Assembly (NCBI RefSeq): GCF_017603965.1
Contig: NZ_CP071955.1
Span: 3,753,501 to 3,817,500, forward strand
From: Xanthomonas fragariae
Lineage (GTDB): Bacteria > Pseudomonadota > Gammaproteobacteria > Xanthomonadales > Xanthomonadaceae
Length of the DNA stretch: 64,000 bases
Direction: 5' to 3'
Positions 1 to 8,478 of this stretch are shown here, piece after piece. Numbering within the stretch: the first letter of the stretch is position 1; every line of letters begins with the position of its first letter. The position numbers and the translations under genes were made by a program. The notes under the pieces were generated by a model. It was not told the origin of the DNA. It worked only from the letters and a program-made list of their open reading frames with translations, and made no database searches.

Positions 1-1100
1 GCCTGGATCGCGCTACGGTTGTACAGGCGGACAGCCTGCATCCCCCGCATCACTTCAAGGAAATGCGACTGCTGGAGAGCCTGCGACATCAAGTGCCCAT
101 GCTGGGCCTCACGTATCCAGCCGAAGGACACTACTTTGGCCAGCGTATAGAGACCGAACAACACCACCGTGATCGCCGTCAATAGCGGCGAGTACAGCAA
201 CATGAGCAGCAGCGTCAGCAACGCCATCATCCCATCGAGCAGACCCTCAATGAAGCGGCTCGTCAGTGTCTTCTGAATGTCGGCGATGGAGCTGAAGCGG
301 TTCTGCAGGTCACCACGCTGGCGCCGCTCGAAGTAGCTCTGCGGCAACGACACCAAGTGGGTGAACACGTTGACGCTCCACCCATAATTCAGGGCGAGGC
401 CGAGCCGGGCCACGCACCAGCTCCGCAACGCGCCGACGCTGGCGTGCAACACCATCATGATGAGGAAGCCTACGCCTAGCAGGTTCAGCAGCTCGCCGTC
501 TTGGAATGGCAAAGCGACATCGGTGATCACTTGGACTAGCAGCGGCGCCAGTAGCGCCATCACTTCCAGACAGAGAGCCAGCAATGCCAGCACTCCTAGC
601 GAACGCTTGATGCCGCCGAGGTTGCCGGTCAGCCGCAGGATCCCGATGCGTGCCGGACGCGGCGGCGGCTCGAACTCTGCGATCGGCTCCAGCTCCAGCG
701 CGATACCGGTGAAGTGCCGGGAGAACTCGGTGTGCGAAAGCACACGCCGACCATGCACCGGGTCGTGGATGACTACGCCATTGCGCCGGCAAGCCCAGAG
801 CACAACGTAATGCTCCATATCCCAGTGAATGATGCATGGCATCCGCAGTTCCTGAAGGTCCTCGGGCTCAAGCCGAAGCGCCCGAGAACGCAGGCCCAGC
901 GAGGCACCAATTTCCATCAAGTGGCTCAGCGTTGTGCCGTTGAGTGACAGCGGGAAGCGGCGCCGTAGCTCGGACAGATCACTATGCCGGCCATGGTAAG
1001 AGGCGATCATCACCATGCAGGCCAGACCGCACTCGATGGTCTCGGTCTGCAGGATGACCGGCAGGTGCTTGCGCCAGCCAAAGCGCAGCGGGGCGCTCAT
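1..1100 (-). CDS. C39-peptidase ABC exporter, N-terminal part
   Basis: This gene runs off the left edge, so only about 366 N-terminal residues are visible. Residues 15-40 carry QTETIECGLACMVMIASYHG, the cysteine box of C39 bacteriocin-processing peptidases. The matching His (MEHYVVLW) and Asp (VIHDPVHG) follow near residues 95-115. Hydrophobic helices from about residue 160 start the type I exporter membrane domain. The ATPase domain would lie outside the window. Known members of this family cleave double-glycine leaders from bacteriocin or RiPP precursors and export the mature peptide. The start ATG overlaps the stop of the short adaptor gene (ATGA), which suggests coupled translation. It is the most downstream visible gene of the cluster. 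Confidence 0.9.
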   Translation of the reverse strand, partial: MSAPLRFGWRKHLPVILQTETIECGLACMVMIASYHGRHSDLSELRRRFPLSLNGTTLSHLMEIGASLGLRSRALRLEPEDLQELRMPCIIHWDMEHYVVLWACRRNGVVIHDPVHGRRVLSHTEFSRHFTGIALELEPIAEFEPPPRPARIGILRLTGNLGGIKRSLGVLALLALCLEVMALLAPLLVQVITDVALPFQDGELLNLLGVGFLIMMVLHASVGALRSWCVARLGLALNYGWSVNVFTHLVSLPQSYFERRQRGDLQNRFSSIADIQKTLTSRFIEGLLDGMMALLTLLLMLLYSPLLTAITVVLFGLYTLAKVVSFGWIREAQHGHLMSQALQQSHFLEVMRGMQAVRLYNRSAIQ

Positions 1101-1606
1101 TGTGTCAGCCCCGCCAATACCCAGTGATACATGGGACGCCGCTGCGCCAACATACGGACATCGACGATCATACCTGCGGAGACGTCCCGGCCGTCCATAC
1201 GGCCCGACGGCGACACCTGTATCCCCACCCGGTACAAACCTCGCTTCAGACCCTGTCCCGGCACGCGCGACACGTCAGTGACCACGCCGTCGTCCCACTG
1301 TTGCACGCCGCGGGGAAGCGCCCGGTAATGCACCCGGGCGGCCATGCCCGGATGAACATCAGGCACTGCCGATTCGTTGATCCAAGACTGCACGGTGGCT
1401 TCGCCCCGGTCATGCGTCAGCACTTCGCCGGCGGCCGTCAGCGATCGCCCGTAAGGCAACGCCAAGCCGACACCCATCAGCAGGATGGTCGACGCGATAC
1501 CCGCGGCCACCAGCAGCCGCAAGGATCGCGGCGTGCCCACACGCACCATGCCAAGGGCATGCCGCGTGTTCCGGGTTGACACGACTTCTTCCCTGAAAAC
1601 TCCCAT
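1097..1606 (-). CDS. Short HlyD-type adaptor protein
   Basis: This 169-residue protein has one N-terminal membrane helix (about residues 25-50), a short lipoyl-like segment (GRSLTAAGEVLTHD) and a C-terminal beta-barrel portion (WINESAVPDVHPGMAARVHY). HlyD-family adaptors that partner C39 exporters usually exceed 350 residues and carry a long coiled coil between the lipoyl halves; here that coiled coil is missing. The ATG at 1606 is chosen because AAGGAG lies six bases upstream; a start seven codons earlier has no such site. Its stop overlaps the exporter start by four bases. It is either a naturally minimal adaptor or an internally deleted one; the reading frame is intact. Confidence 0.75.
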   Translation of the reverse strand: MGVFREEVVSTRNTRHALGMVRVGTPRSLRLLVAAGIASTILLMGVGLALPYGRSLTAAGEVLTHDRGEATVQSWINESAVPDVHPGMAARVHYRALPRGVQQWDDGVVTDVSRVPGQGLKRGLYRVGIQVSPSGRMDGRDVSAGMIVDVRMLAQRRPMYHWVLAGLTQ

Positions 1607-1645
1607 CGCCTCTCCTTGTTTCTGCATCCATCCGGGAATGACACG

Positions 1646-2362
1646 TCAGCCGACGATACGGCCATCGCTCATGTGCACGCAGCGCTGCGCCATGGCAGCG
1701 AAGCGTATGTCGTGCGTCACCATGCATAGCGTGACCCCGGCGGCGTGTAGTTCCCCGAGCATATTCATCACCATCGCACCACTGCGCGAATCCAGATTGC
1801 CAGTCGGCTCGTCAGCCAGCACGATCGAAGGCTCGCCCACCAACGCGCGGGCGATGGCAACGCGTTGCTGCTGCCCACCCGAAAGCTGTGCAGGAAAATG
1901 TCCGGCGCGGTGGGCCATCTCCACTCGTTGCAGCGCGGCCATGCCGCGCTCGCCTCGCTCAGACCGCGGTACTCCGCCGCGCAGCTTCAGCGGCAGGGTG
2001 ACATTGTCTAGCACGCTGAGGTCGCCGATCAGATTGAACGACTGAAAGATATACCCAATGTGCTGGTTGCGCGTACGGGCACGGTCAGCCTCGGGCATGC
2101 GTGCCACTTCCTGCCCGCGCAGCATGTAACTGCCCGCCGTCGGCGTATCCAGAATTCCGAGGATGGACATCAGTGTGGACTTGCCGCAACCGGATGGTCC
2201 AGTGATCGAGATGAACTCGCCAGAGGAGATGTCCAGCGCGACGTCGCGCAGCGCATGGGTGAGCGCCTCATCTGTCTGAAAGGTCCGCTGCAACATGCGC
2301 AGGCGAATAACCGGAACCGGCGCGTTAGCGAGCTCAGTCCAGGCGCAGTCGGGACTGGTCAT
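1646..2362 (-). CDS. MacB/LolD-type ABC ATP-binding protein
   Basis: This is a stand-alone ATPase of about 238 residues. Walker A is GPSGCGKST, the signature is LSGGQQQR, Walker B is IVLADEP, and the switch histidine is in VTHD. The NLDSRSG segment after Walker B is typical of the MacB/LolD group that powers lipoprotein transport or tripartite efflux. It overlaps the end of the adaptor gene upstream. No permease gene lies between it and the next gene, so its FtsX/MacB-type permease must be beyond the left edge or absent. A GTG at 2371 is an alternative start. Confidence 0.9.
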   Translation of the reverse strand: MTSPDCAWTELANAPVPVIRLRMLQRTFQTDEALTHALRDVALDISSGEFISITGPSGCGKSTLMSILGILDTPTAGSYMLRGQEVARMPEADRARTRNQHIGYIFQSFNLIGDLSVLDNVTLPLKLRGGVPRSERGERGMAALQRVEMAHRAGHFPAQLSGGQQQRVAIARALVGEPSIVLADEPTGNLDSRSGAMVMNMLGELHAAGVTLCMVTHDIRFAAMAQRCVHMSDGRIVG

Positions 2363-3596
2363 CGTAAGCACTCATGTCGGAAAGGATCACGCGGTTACCC
2401 TGTTTCAGTCCGTCCTTGATCTCCACGAAACGGCTCGATTCATGCCCGATCGTCACAGGAACCCGCTGTGCGCTGTCACCTTGAACCTTGAACAGCCTAG
2501 CTTCGCTGTCGCGCTGCGCATTGACGGGGGTGCGCACGAACAACACGTCCGCCAAGCGTCCGAGCATGATCGTGCCGTCCACGGAGAGGTCGGCGCGCGC
2601 GCCGGGGACCAGCGTGCCGCTGAACGCAATGCGTACTTTGACGGTGCCATCTACCACTTCGGGGTCGATGCGCGACAGAGTACCCGCCATCTTGCCGTTG
2701 CGAGTATCGACCACGGCAGCCTGTCCCTGTTGCAGATCGCGGGCCTCAGTCTCTGGTATCCGCAGCTCAGCCTCCAGTTCCTCCGGGCGCGAAACGAGTG
2801 CAACCTTAGTTCCTTCTGGCACCTGCTGCCCTTCCTCCACTAACAAGCGCTGCACCACACCTTCTGCGCCAGCCCGCACCCGCAAGGCATCCATTTCCCG
2901 TCGACGCAGGTCTCGTGTGTTCTTCAGCTGCGACACCCGCAGCGCATCTGACTGCAGGCGTGCCTCCGCGTTGGCGTCGATCTCGGCAACGCGTGCCTTC
3001 TCAATGTGATGGCGGCTCAACAGCTGCGCCAGGTCGATTTCGGTTTTTTGGTACTGGATACGGGGGATGACGTCCTTGTCCAGCGCCATCCGCTCGATCT
3101 TCTCCTGCGCTTGCGCAGCAGCCAACTCGCTTTCCACCTTACCTAACTCGGCGCGTGCCTGTAACGACTGCACGCGCAGTTCGGTCTCTTTCACCCTATG
3201 GTCCAACACCGCGGCTTGGTACTGTTTCTCGGCAGCGAGGTAGTCGTCTTCCACACGACCGTCGTGCAGCTCCAGTACCACAGTATCGGCCTTCACACGG
3301 GTACCGGGGAATGTCACGATCCGTTCCACACGTGCATTCGTTTCGGCCGTGAGCCAGCGGGTATGACGTGGCACCAGGTTGCCCGTTCCGCGTACGCTGA
3401 GCAGCATCGGGCCCCGCTCCACTGTACCGATCAGCACACTGGATCGCGGCACCACCGTATCCTTGCGGCCGGCGACCAGCGCCGCCACAGTGATCGCCAC
3501 CAACGCTATGGTGATCACTGACAACACGACGATGCGCTGGCGCCTGCGTCGGCTGCCGCCGCCGGCGCGCTGTTCATCCATCTGTAGTGCCGTCAT
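2334..3596 (-). CDS. MacA/HlyD-type periplasmic adaptor
   Basis: A 420-residue membrane fusion protein. A basic N-terminus (SRRRRQR) precedes one membrane helix (about residues 22-43). A lipoyl half follows, then a long charged alpha-helical hairpin (about 110-240), the second lipoyl half (GVVQRLLVEEGQQVPEG), and beta-barrel and membrane-proximal domains ending in VILSDMSAYDD. This is the standard layout of adaptors that link an inner-membrane ABC pump to an outer-membrane channel. It sits directly upstream of the ATPase, its probable partner. It is a second adaptor in the operon beside the short one at 1097-1606, which implies two export machines. Confidence 0.85.
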   Translation of the reverse strand: MTALQMDEQRAGGGSRRRRQRIVVLSVITIALVAITVAALVAGRKDTVVPRSSVLIGTVERGPMLLSVRGTGNLVPRHTRWLTAETNARVERIVTFPGTRVKADTVVLELHDGRVEDDYLAAEKQYQAAVLDHRVKETELRVQSLQARAELGKVESELAAAQAQEKIERMALDKDVIPRIQYQKTEIDLAQLLSRHHIEKARVAEIDANAEARLQSDALRVSQLKNTRDLRRREMDALRVRAGAEGVVQRLLVEEGQQVPEGTKVALVSRPEELEAELRIPETEARDLQQGQAAVVDTRNGKMAGTLSRIDPEVVDGTVKVRIAFSGTLVPGARADLSVDGTIMLGRLADVLFVRTPVNAQRDSEARLFKVQGDSAQRVPVTIGHESSRFVEIKDGLKQGNRVILSDMSAYDDQSRLRLD

Positions 3597-3602
3597 GCCG
3601 CC

Positions 3603-4181
3603 TCATTCCCCCCCGCCGATACGCACCGTGCCCTTGCCATCGCGTTGCTCGAAGACGAAGCGATACGTTAGCGTTACCGGCTCGGCACGCGAAGGCGACT
3701 CACCGCAGCTGCCGTATGTGGTGCGCTTGGTCTCCACATCTGGAAACAGGCAACGCAACCCTGGCTCGAAGCGCCACGTCGCAACGGCCGAACGCGCCGC
3801 TTGCAGCATGAGGGGATCCAACGAAGCCTGTGCGGGACAGAGCGGTGGCTGCTCCAGCGGCGTGCTTGAGGGCACCCGGCCGTCGGCACCGACGACCACA
3901 CGCAGGCAGATCACGCTCGGCGGCAGCGCCTTTCCTAGCAAGGAGGAAGGATACACCGGGGCCTGGTTACCCTCATCGTCCAGCGGCGGGATGAACGACT
4001 CGGTGTCGGCCAGCACCATGCGCTGACCGGCAACCAGCTCATCACTGATCTCGTTGATTCCCACCTGACCACCGCGTGCAGCGGTGGGAGGCGGATCAGG
4101 CGGCCCCATGCTGGCGCATCCGCCCAAGGCCAGGGTAAAGCACACAGGAAGCAGAACACCATGCATACGTAACAGACTCAC
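3603..4181 (-). CDS. Lipoprotein with TonB-like C-terminal domain
   Basis: This protein of about 192 residues has a lipobox (LALGGC) within the first 25 residues, so it is probably a lipid-anchored periplasmic protein. The rest resembles the TonB C-terminal fold: P.YP..L, then IC.RV.V..DG.V, then AV..WRF.P, as in Xanthomonas proteins annotated as TonB-like energy transducers. It has no proline-rich spacer or TonB membrane anchor, so energy transduction is unlikely. A GTG at 4181 is preferred because it overlaps the upstream stop (GTGA) and follows a GGGGAG site. An ATG at 4166 is the alternative. It lies inside the transport operon with a 6-base gap to the next gene. Confidence 0.7.
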   Translation of the reverse strand: MSLLRMHGVLLPVCFTLALGGCASMGPPDPPPTAARGGQVGINEISDELVAGQRMVLADTESFIPPLDDEGNQAPVYPSSLLGKALPPSVICLRVVVGADGRVPSSTPLEQPPLCPAQASLDPLMLQAARSAVATWRFEPGLRCLFPDVETKRTTYGSCGESPSRAEPVTLTYRFVFEQRDGKGTVRIGGGE

Positions 4182-5365
4182 TGCACTCCCCCGTCGTTGG
4201 ACAACACACCACTTTCGATCACCGATGACCTGAGCCGAGTCCAAAACCGACTGCCGGCAACGGTGAGGTTTGTGCACTCATCAAGCGCGCGCATGTAGTG
4301 GCTTTCAAACCATATCCGCTGCATGTCTCGGCGATCCATGGCCGCCTTATCAAGCCTGCGTGTGCGTGCAAGATGCTGCTGGAAGAGTAGGACATTTCCC
4401 GCCGCATGCGCACCGATGATCACCCGCCCCATCGTTTCATAACTTCGCTTGAGTGGTGAGTAGAAGGCTGCTTCCTGGTTTTCTCGCAGCAACGCGGCCA
4501 CCATCAGGAACGCGGCCACGTATTGTCTGGAGGCTTCCTGCACAATTAGCTCCGCGCACTGCACCGGATCGTCCGGCGGATCAAGAGCGAGCAGACCGGG
4601 AAAGGCACTGCTGCCGTGTGCTCTTGCGTCATTCAGCCCTGGCCCTGCAAGCAGTAGATAGCCGGCTAGACCACCCCGCACCCACTGAAGATGTTCGTCG
4701 CTGACCCTAGCCAGCAGGACATGCGCCGCTTCGATGCGCCGCACCACGGTCTCCATCGCTGTCTCATCCACCACCTGGGGCAAGGGTTTCAACTCCTGAT
4801 CGGGCCATGGAAAGCCATGCGAGGCATTTCTCACCCCTGTCCGGACGATATAGAACCGCTGGTCATTCCCGATACGACCCACGGGCCAGGCCCGCTGAAC
4901 GCCTTCGTCCTTACAGGGCGTCCAACCGCCTGCATATGCTTGGAACACATGATGACTGCGTGCATCCTGCACGACCAGCGTTCGCCCGTCGGCGAACATG
5001 GACACAGAACCTTCCACCTCCATCAAGCAGCCATCTAGGAACACCCGCCCGGCACCAGCCAGCTGCGCGCTGAAGCTGCCCTGCTGTCCGCAGGCGAATG
5101 ATGCAATAGCCCACTGCAATGCGCCGATCGCGCTCTGCCCAGCCGACTCCACAAGCCCGATTTCGGGCCGCCACGTCACGGCTTCTGGCGGGTCGAGCGC
5201 ATCAAGGGCTTCAGCCAACTCGTCTTGCCCAGTCCTACGCAGGCTCGCCGATAGGCGAACACGCGAGGCCGCTAGCCGGGTGCCTGCCAAGACACCGATG
5301 ATCTCCGGAGCGTTTGATGCGGTGGAACAGGCGAAATCCTCCGCCAGCAAACTCAATTCATCCAT
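4178..5365 (-). CDS. HExxH-type peptide hydroxylase-like protein, motif lost
   Basis: This 395-residue protein is predicted cytoplasmic, with no signal or membrane helix. The layout resembles the HEXXH-motif peptide-modification family (alpha-ketoglutarate-dependent peptide beta-hydroxylases of RiPP clusters): a late segment LIVQEASRQY, then YSPLKRSYETMGRVIIGAHAAG, then NVLLFQQHL. In that family the first segment carries His-Glu-x-x-His; here it reads Gln-Glu-x-x-Arg, so both metal-binding histidines are replaced. It may be an inactive relative or a recognition partner. The ATG at 5365 overlaps the end of the hydroxylase fragment by 8 bases. The family call comes from pattern memory and needs a profile search. 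Confidence 0.5.
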   Translation of the reverse strand: MDELSLLAEDFACSTASNAPEIIGVLAGTRLAASRVRLSASLRRTGQDELAEALDALDPPEAVTWRPEIGLVESAGQSAIGALQWAIASFACGQQGSFSAQLAGAGRVFLDGCLMEVEGSVSMFADGRTLVVQDARSHHVFQAYAGGWTPCKDEGVQRAWPVGRIGNDQRFYIVRTGVRNASHGFPWPDQELKPLPQVVDETAMETVVRRIEAAHVLLARVSDEHLQWVRGGLAGYLLLAGPGLNDARAHGSSAFPGLLALDPPDDPVQCAELIVQEASRQYVAAFLMVAALLRENQEAAFYSPLKRSYETMGRVIIGAHAAGNVLLFQQHLARTRRLDKAAMDRRDMQRIWFESHYMRALDECTNLTVAGSRFWTRLRSSVIESGVLSNDGGVQ

Positions 5366-5924
5366 GTGCCCTACCTTCCTCGTACGGATCAACCGCTTTG
5401 ATAGTGGGTCGGCGGTGCATCAGCGACTGGCGAACAAAGAAGGTCGCCAGCCACTTTTCACCCGCCAGCACAGGCGCGCCGGCGTGGAGCGTCAATGAGG
5501 ATGGATCGGGGTTTGGGTAACCAAAATAAAGGGCCGATCCGCATTGCGGCACGACGTCGATCTCAACATCGGAGAACACGGTGGTGCCCCCCGCCTGTGG
5601 GGTATTGAGGTAGAGCAACATGCTGCCGATGCGATTGCCGCCCTGCTGGAGCAGCGCCTCGGTAGCAGATAGCCCGATGTCGAAGTAGTCGTGATGCGGC
5701 ACGAAGTCAGCCCCGGCACCATAGCGCACCACTTGGATGTGTTCGAGGTTATCCACCGGCCATTCCAGCAGCGCCGCGATCCGCCGCTCGATGGCTGCCA
5801 CAAGCGATGATTCTCCGGGAGTGATGAAAGTGCTTTGGCTGGTTCGGGTGTAGCTGGCAATAGCGCTGCCGGCCTTGTCCCCCGTGTTGATGATCTGCGA
5901 ACGGGCCAGGCGCGGTCGGGCTAG
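5358..5924 (-). pseudogene. Prolyl-4-hydroxylase-like 2OG oxygenase, 5' end lost
   Basis: The frame reads from the IS junction as LARPRLARSQII through YTRTSQSTFITPGE to the end. It matches the catalytic part of P4H-type 2-oxoglutarate/Fe(II) oxygenases: iron ligands in HHDYFD, GTTVFSDV, the distal His in LTLHAGAPVL and the co-substrate Lys in AGEKW. The N-terminal segment before LARPRL is missing because an IS5-family element begins at 5925. All catalytic residues remain, and an internal GTG at 5801 could give a shortened product. It lies at the head of the export operon, so it may once have hydroxylated an exported peptide. Confidence 0.75.
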
Positions 5925-6736
5925 GGCCTGTTAACACTAGTGATCTGAGCGAGTAAACTGTCTGGCATGGAGATCACGCCAGAACAATTTTCCCTAATCC
6001 AACACTGCCTGCCGGCGCAGCGCGGCAATGTCAGCATGACCAACCTGCAAGTGGTCAACGCCATCCTTTACGTTGCTGAGCATGGCTGCAAATGGCGCGG
6101 CCTGCCCACGCGCTTTGGCAACTGGCATACGGTGTACACGCGTATGAACCGTTGGGCCAAGGCGGGGGTGCTGGACCGGATGTTTGCCCAATTGCAGAAG
6201 TCCCAGATCGTGCGCATCAAAATCGAAGCGGTCTCGCTGGACTCCACCAGCGTCAAGGTGCATCCCGATGGCACAGGTGCATTAAAAAAAACGGCCCGCA
6301 GGCCATCGGCAAATCCCGCAGTGGATGGAACACCAAGATTCATATGGTTGCCGCAGATGCTCGAACAGCCATCACGTTTGGATTGACGCCTGGCAATGCG
6401 CATGACGCACCTGCAGGCCGCACGTTGCTTGAACATCTGGGGCCAGTGAAGCGGCCGATTCATCTCCTGATGGACCGCGCTTACGAAGGCAACGAAACCC
6501 GCCAACTGGCGCTTGATCTTGGCTTCGTGCCGGTGGTTCCGCCGAAGTCCAACCGGGTCGAGCTTTCGGAATACAACCGGGAGATGTACAAGCGACGCAA
6601 CGAAGTGGAGAGACTGTTCCGTCGTCTGAAAGGTTACCGCCGGGTTTTCTCACGATTCGAGAAGCTCGACGTCATGTTCCTCGGATTTCTCAGCTTTGTC
6701 CTGATCGTTGATAGGCTTCGTATGTGTTAACAGGCC
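5925..6736 (+). mobile_element. IS5-family element, two-frame transposase
   Basis: An 812-bp element with terminal inverted repeats GGCCTGTTAACAC at both ends. CTAG flanks it on each side (5921-5924 and 6737-6740). The transposase is split between two frames joined at a run of eight A (6284-6291). That arrangement fits the IS427-type branch of IS5. The two flanks belong to different gene families, so the CTAG copies may not be a simple target duplication. Confidence 0.88.
5967..6730 (+). CDS. IS5-family transposase, -1 frameshift
   Basis: The first frame opens at 5967 (MEITPEQFSLIQHCLP) and supplies the N-terminal domain and first catalytic Asp (SLDSTSVKVH). At the A8 run (6284-6291) the reading must move to the -1 frame to continue as NGPQAIGKSR, TPGNAHD, the second Asp (MDRAYEGN), the Glu region (RRNEVERLFRRLKGYRR) and the end at 6730. 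Programmed slippage on an A run is usual in this IS group, so the gene is probably functional rather than broken. The fused product is about 254 residues. Confidence 0.85.
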
Positions 6737-6854
6737 CTAGTAGCGAGCCATACGAGAATTTTGGTCTTACTGCAATGCTGGCACCATTGCCCAGCATGAG
6801 GGTTCCTCGAAAGTCAGACGCGATGTCCAGCCACTGTTGAATAGCGTAGGTCAT
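6737..6854 (-). pseudogene. 5' fragment of a DUF4917/SIR2-like gene
   Basis: An ATG at 6854 opens a 38-residue frame, MTYAIQQWLDIASDF then RGTLMLGNGASIAVRP and FSYGSL, which runs into the IS. The LxLGNGxSIAxxxxFSYxSL pattern resembles the start of DUF4917/SIR2-like nucleotide-binding proteins. It does not resemble the prolyl-hydroxylase N-terminus expected at this place. The rest of the gene is not present on the other side of the IS. The family call is tentative because the fragment is short. Confidence 0.45.
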
Positions 6855-7007
6855 AGATACCAGTCCATTGGAGAATTTTGCACATCAATTTTAGCTTACG
6901 CTAAGTCCGACATCCGCATCTGGCAAGCATGGAAACGAGAAACGGTAAGACTAGGCCCGTGGCAGGCGAGCTGCCTAGCTAAACACCGGACCAGCCACGC
7001 CCCACGC

Positions 7008-7919
7008 TCATTGGCTCAACAGCTTGCTCTTTTGAGCGTCGAACTCGACTTGGGTCAAGACGCCTTGCTCCTTCAGCTTCAGAAGCTTCGCCAGCTCGTC
7101 GGCGACCGATAGGGGTTTTGCGATAGGGGCCGGTGCATCTGCGGGCTCCTCTACCGCGTTGACGACCTGAGTCGCCGTGGGGCGGTAATCACGTTCGACG
7201 GTGAACGCAAGTGCAGAGTCGCTGCGCATCACTTCGAGCTGATAGGTCGGTGTCTTGGTCGCTTTTTCCAAGCAGCCCAAGAAATCACTTTCGGTCTTAA
7301 ACTTCTTTCCGGCCACTGAAGTAATGACGTCTCCTGCCTTGACGCCCGCGCGGTCCGCAGCTGCACCCGGCGTCACCTCTCTCACCACGTAGCCCGCGTG
7401 CCCGCCGCGTGGAGCCACTTGCCCTAAGACTCCTAGCATGGCGTGGTTAGGGAAGGTCGTTCCTGCGGGAAACGAGCCTCCAGCGCTGATCAGGAAGTTC
7501 ATGATGCCGTTATGGAAATCAGCCCCGGAGAAAGGAGCACGCTGCATCTGGCCGAATGCCATCTGGGTTTCCAGCCAACCCGAGACTTGGACGCGTGATA
7601 CTCCGGAAATCTCACTGACGTTGAAGCGGAAGAAACGCCGCGGGGGTGTGGAGTAGCTGTTCCCGAGCAGCATCTGCCCCATGATGGACTGGCCAGTGCT
7701 CAGGGGCGACTCGCAAACAACTTCTGTATCGCTGCTGCTTACGACCGTCCACTGGACGTCCATACATTTGCTCGACAAGCGCGAAACCGCCACTGACGCC
7801 TTGCCTGAGAACACCGCCTCCGGCGTACCGCTGGGAGTCACAGCGAGCATCTGGGAACCAGCCGCAGTGAACGGCAGGACGATGGAACCCAGCAGAAATA
7901 TCAGCCTGTAAATGGTCAT
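7008..7919 (-). CDS. Exported PDZ-domain protein with SHOCT tail
   Basis: A 303-residue protein with a signal peptide (MTIYRLIFLLGSIVLPFTAAG). The N-terminal half is unassigned. A PDZ domain follows (GYVVREVTPGAAADRAGVKAGDVITSV, about residues 175-245), then a proline/alanine linker. The last 30 residues form a SHOCT-type helix-turn-helix (LAKLLKLKEQGVLTQVEFDAQ). The ATG at 7919 is chosen for the strong GGGGGAG site five bases upstream. No protease triad is visible, so a peptide-binding role in the periplasm is likelier than proteolysis. It stands alone. Confidence 0.8.
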   Translation of the reverse strand: MTIYRLIFLLGSIVLPFTAAGSQMLAVTPSGTPEAVFSGKASVAVSRLSSKCMDVQWTVVSSSDTEVVCESPLSTGQSIMGQMLLGNSYSTPPRRFFRFNVSEISGVSRVQVSGWLETQMAFGQMQRAPFSGADFHNGIMNFLISAGGSFPAGTTFPNHAMLGVLGQVAPRGGHAGYVVREVTPGAAADRAGVKAGDVITSVAGKKFKTESDFLGCLEKATKTPTYQLEVMRSDSALAFTVERDYRPTATQVVNAVEEPADAPAPIAKPLSVADELAKLLKLKEQGVLTQVEFDAQKSKLLSQ

Positions 7920-8219
7920 GTGCGCTCCCCCTAGAGCATTAGACGTTAAGCATCCCCGCAATAGTAGCCGGTTTAACTAAAACTACACAGGTCGGGGGCG
8001 GCCCGCCGACACGCTCTTGTAGACCGAAGCAAACAGCCAGGCCCGGGAAACTGAACGGTGGGGAGCGGGGTAACGCCAAGCAGCTGCGCCAGCGCGCTGG
8101 CCGGTGTGAAGTACAACCCGGTAACCCGGACAACACTGCAATACTGGATCGCGAGGACGTTGAGCTTGACGTCCGGGGAATGGTGACTTACTTCTTCCGA
8201 TAAGTGCTTAGGCGGTGAA

Positions 8220-8478
8220 ATGAACAATCTAAGCAATCCCCCTACTTCAATCCAAGACTACGCCAAGCGAACTGCGGGAACCTTGAATGCTGCGGGTGTG
8301 CTCGCCAGCCGGCTTAGTCTGCCAGCTGGGTTGCCCAATAAATATATGGTGGCATGGACGCTGCTCAGGGTCTCATTCGATCATGCTGCGAGCATCAATT
8401 CGCTCCTCTATCACCATGGCATCGAACTGTCCGGATCAGCATTTGCACTACTCAGGCCAATGAATGAGGCACGGCGAA
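8220..8478 (+). pseudogene. 5' fragment of a DUF6988-like gene, cut by IS30
   Basis: About 86 residues of a helical soluble protein begin at an ATG with GGCGGTGAA just upstream. The frame reads through FDHAASINSLLYHHGIELSG and SAFALLRPMNEARRI, then enters the IS30-family element at 8479 and ends two codons later. The FDHxAxIxxLL..SAFALxRPxxEA pattern resembles DUF6988-type proteins, but this is from memory. No continuation was found to the right of the IS at 9522 in any forward frame, so the 3' part has been lost. Confidence 0.5.

Noticed and set aside
5921..6740. CTAG copies read as proof of simple IS insertion into one gene
   Set aside because: CTAG is the target sequence itself, and the two flanks match different gene families, so the duplication does not prove a single insertion.
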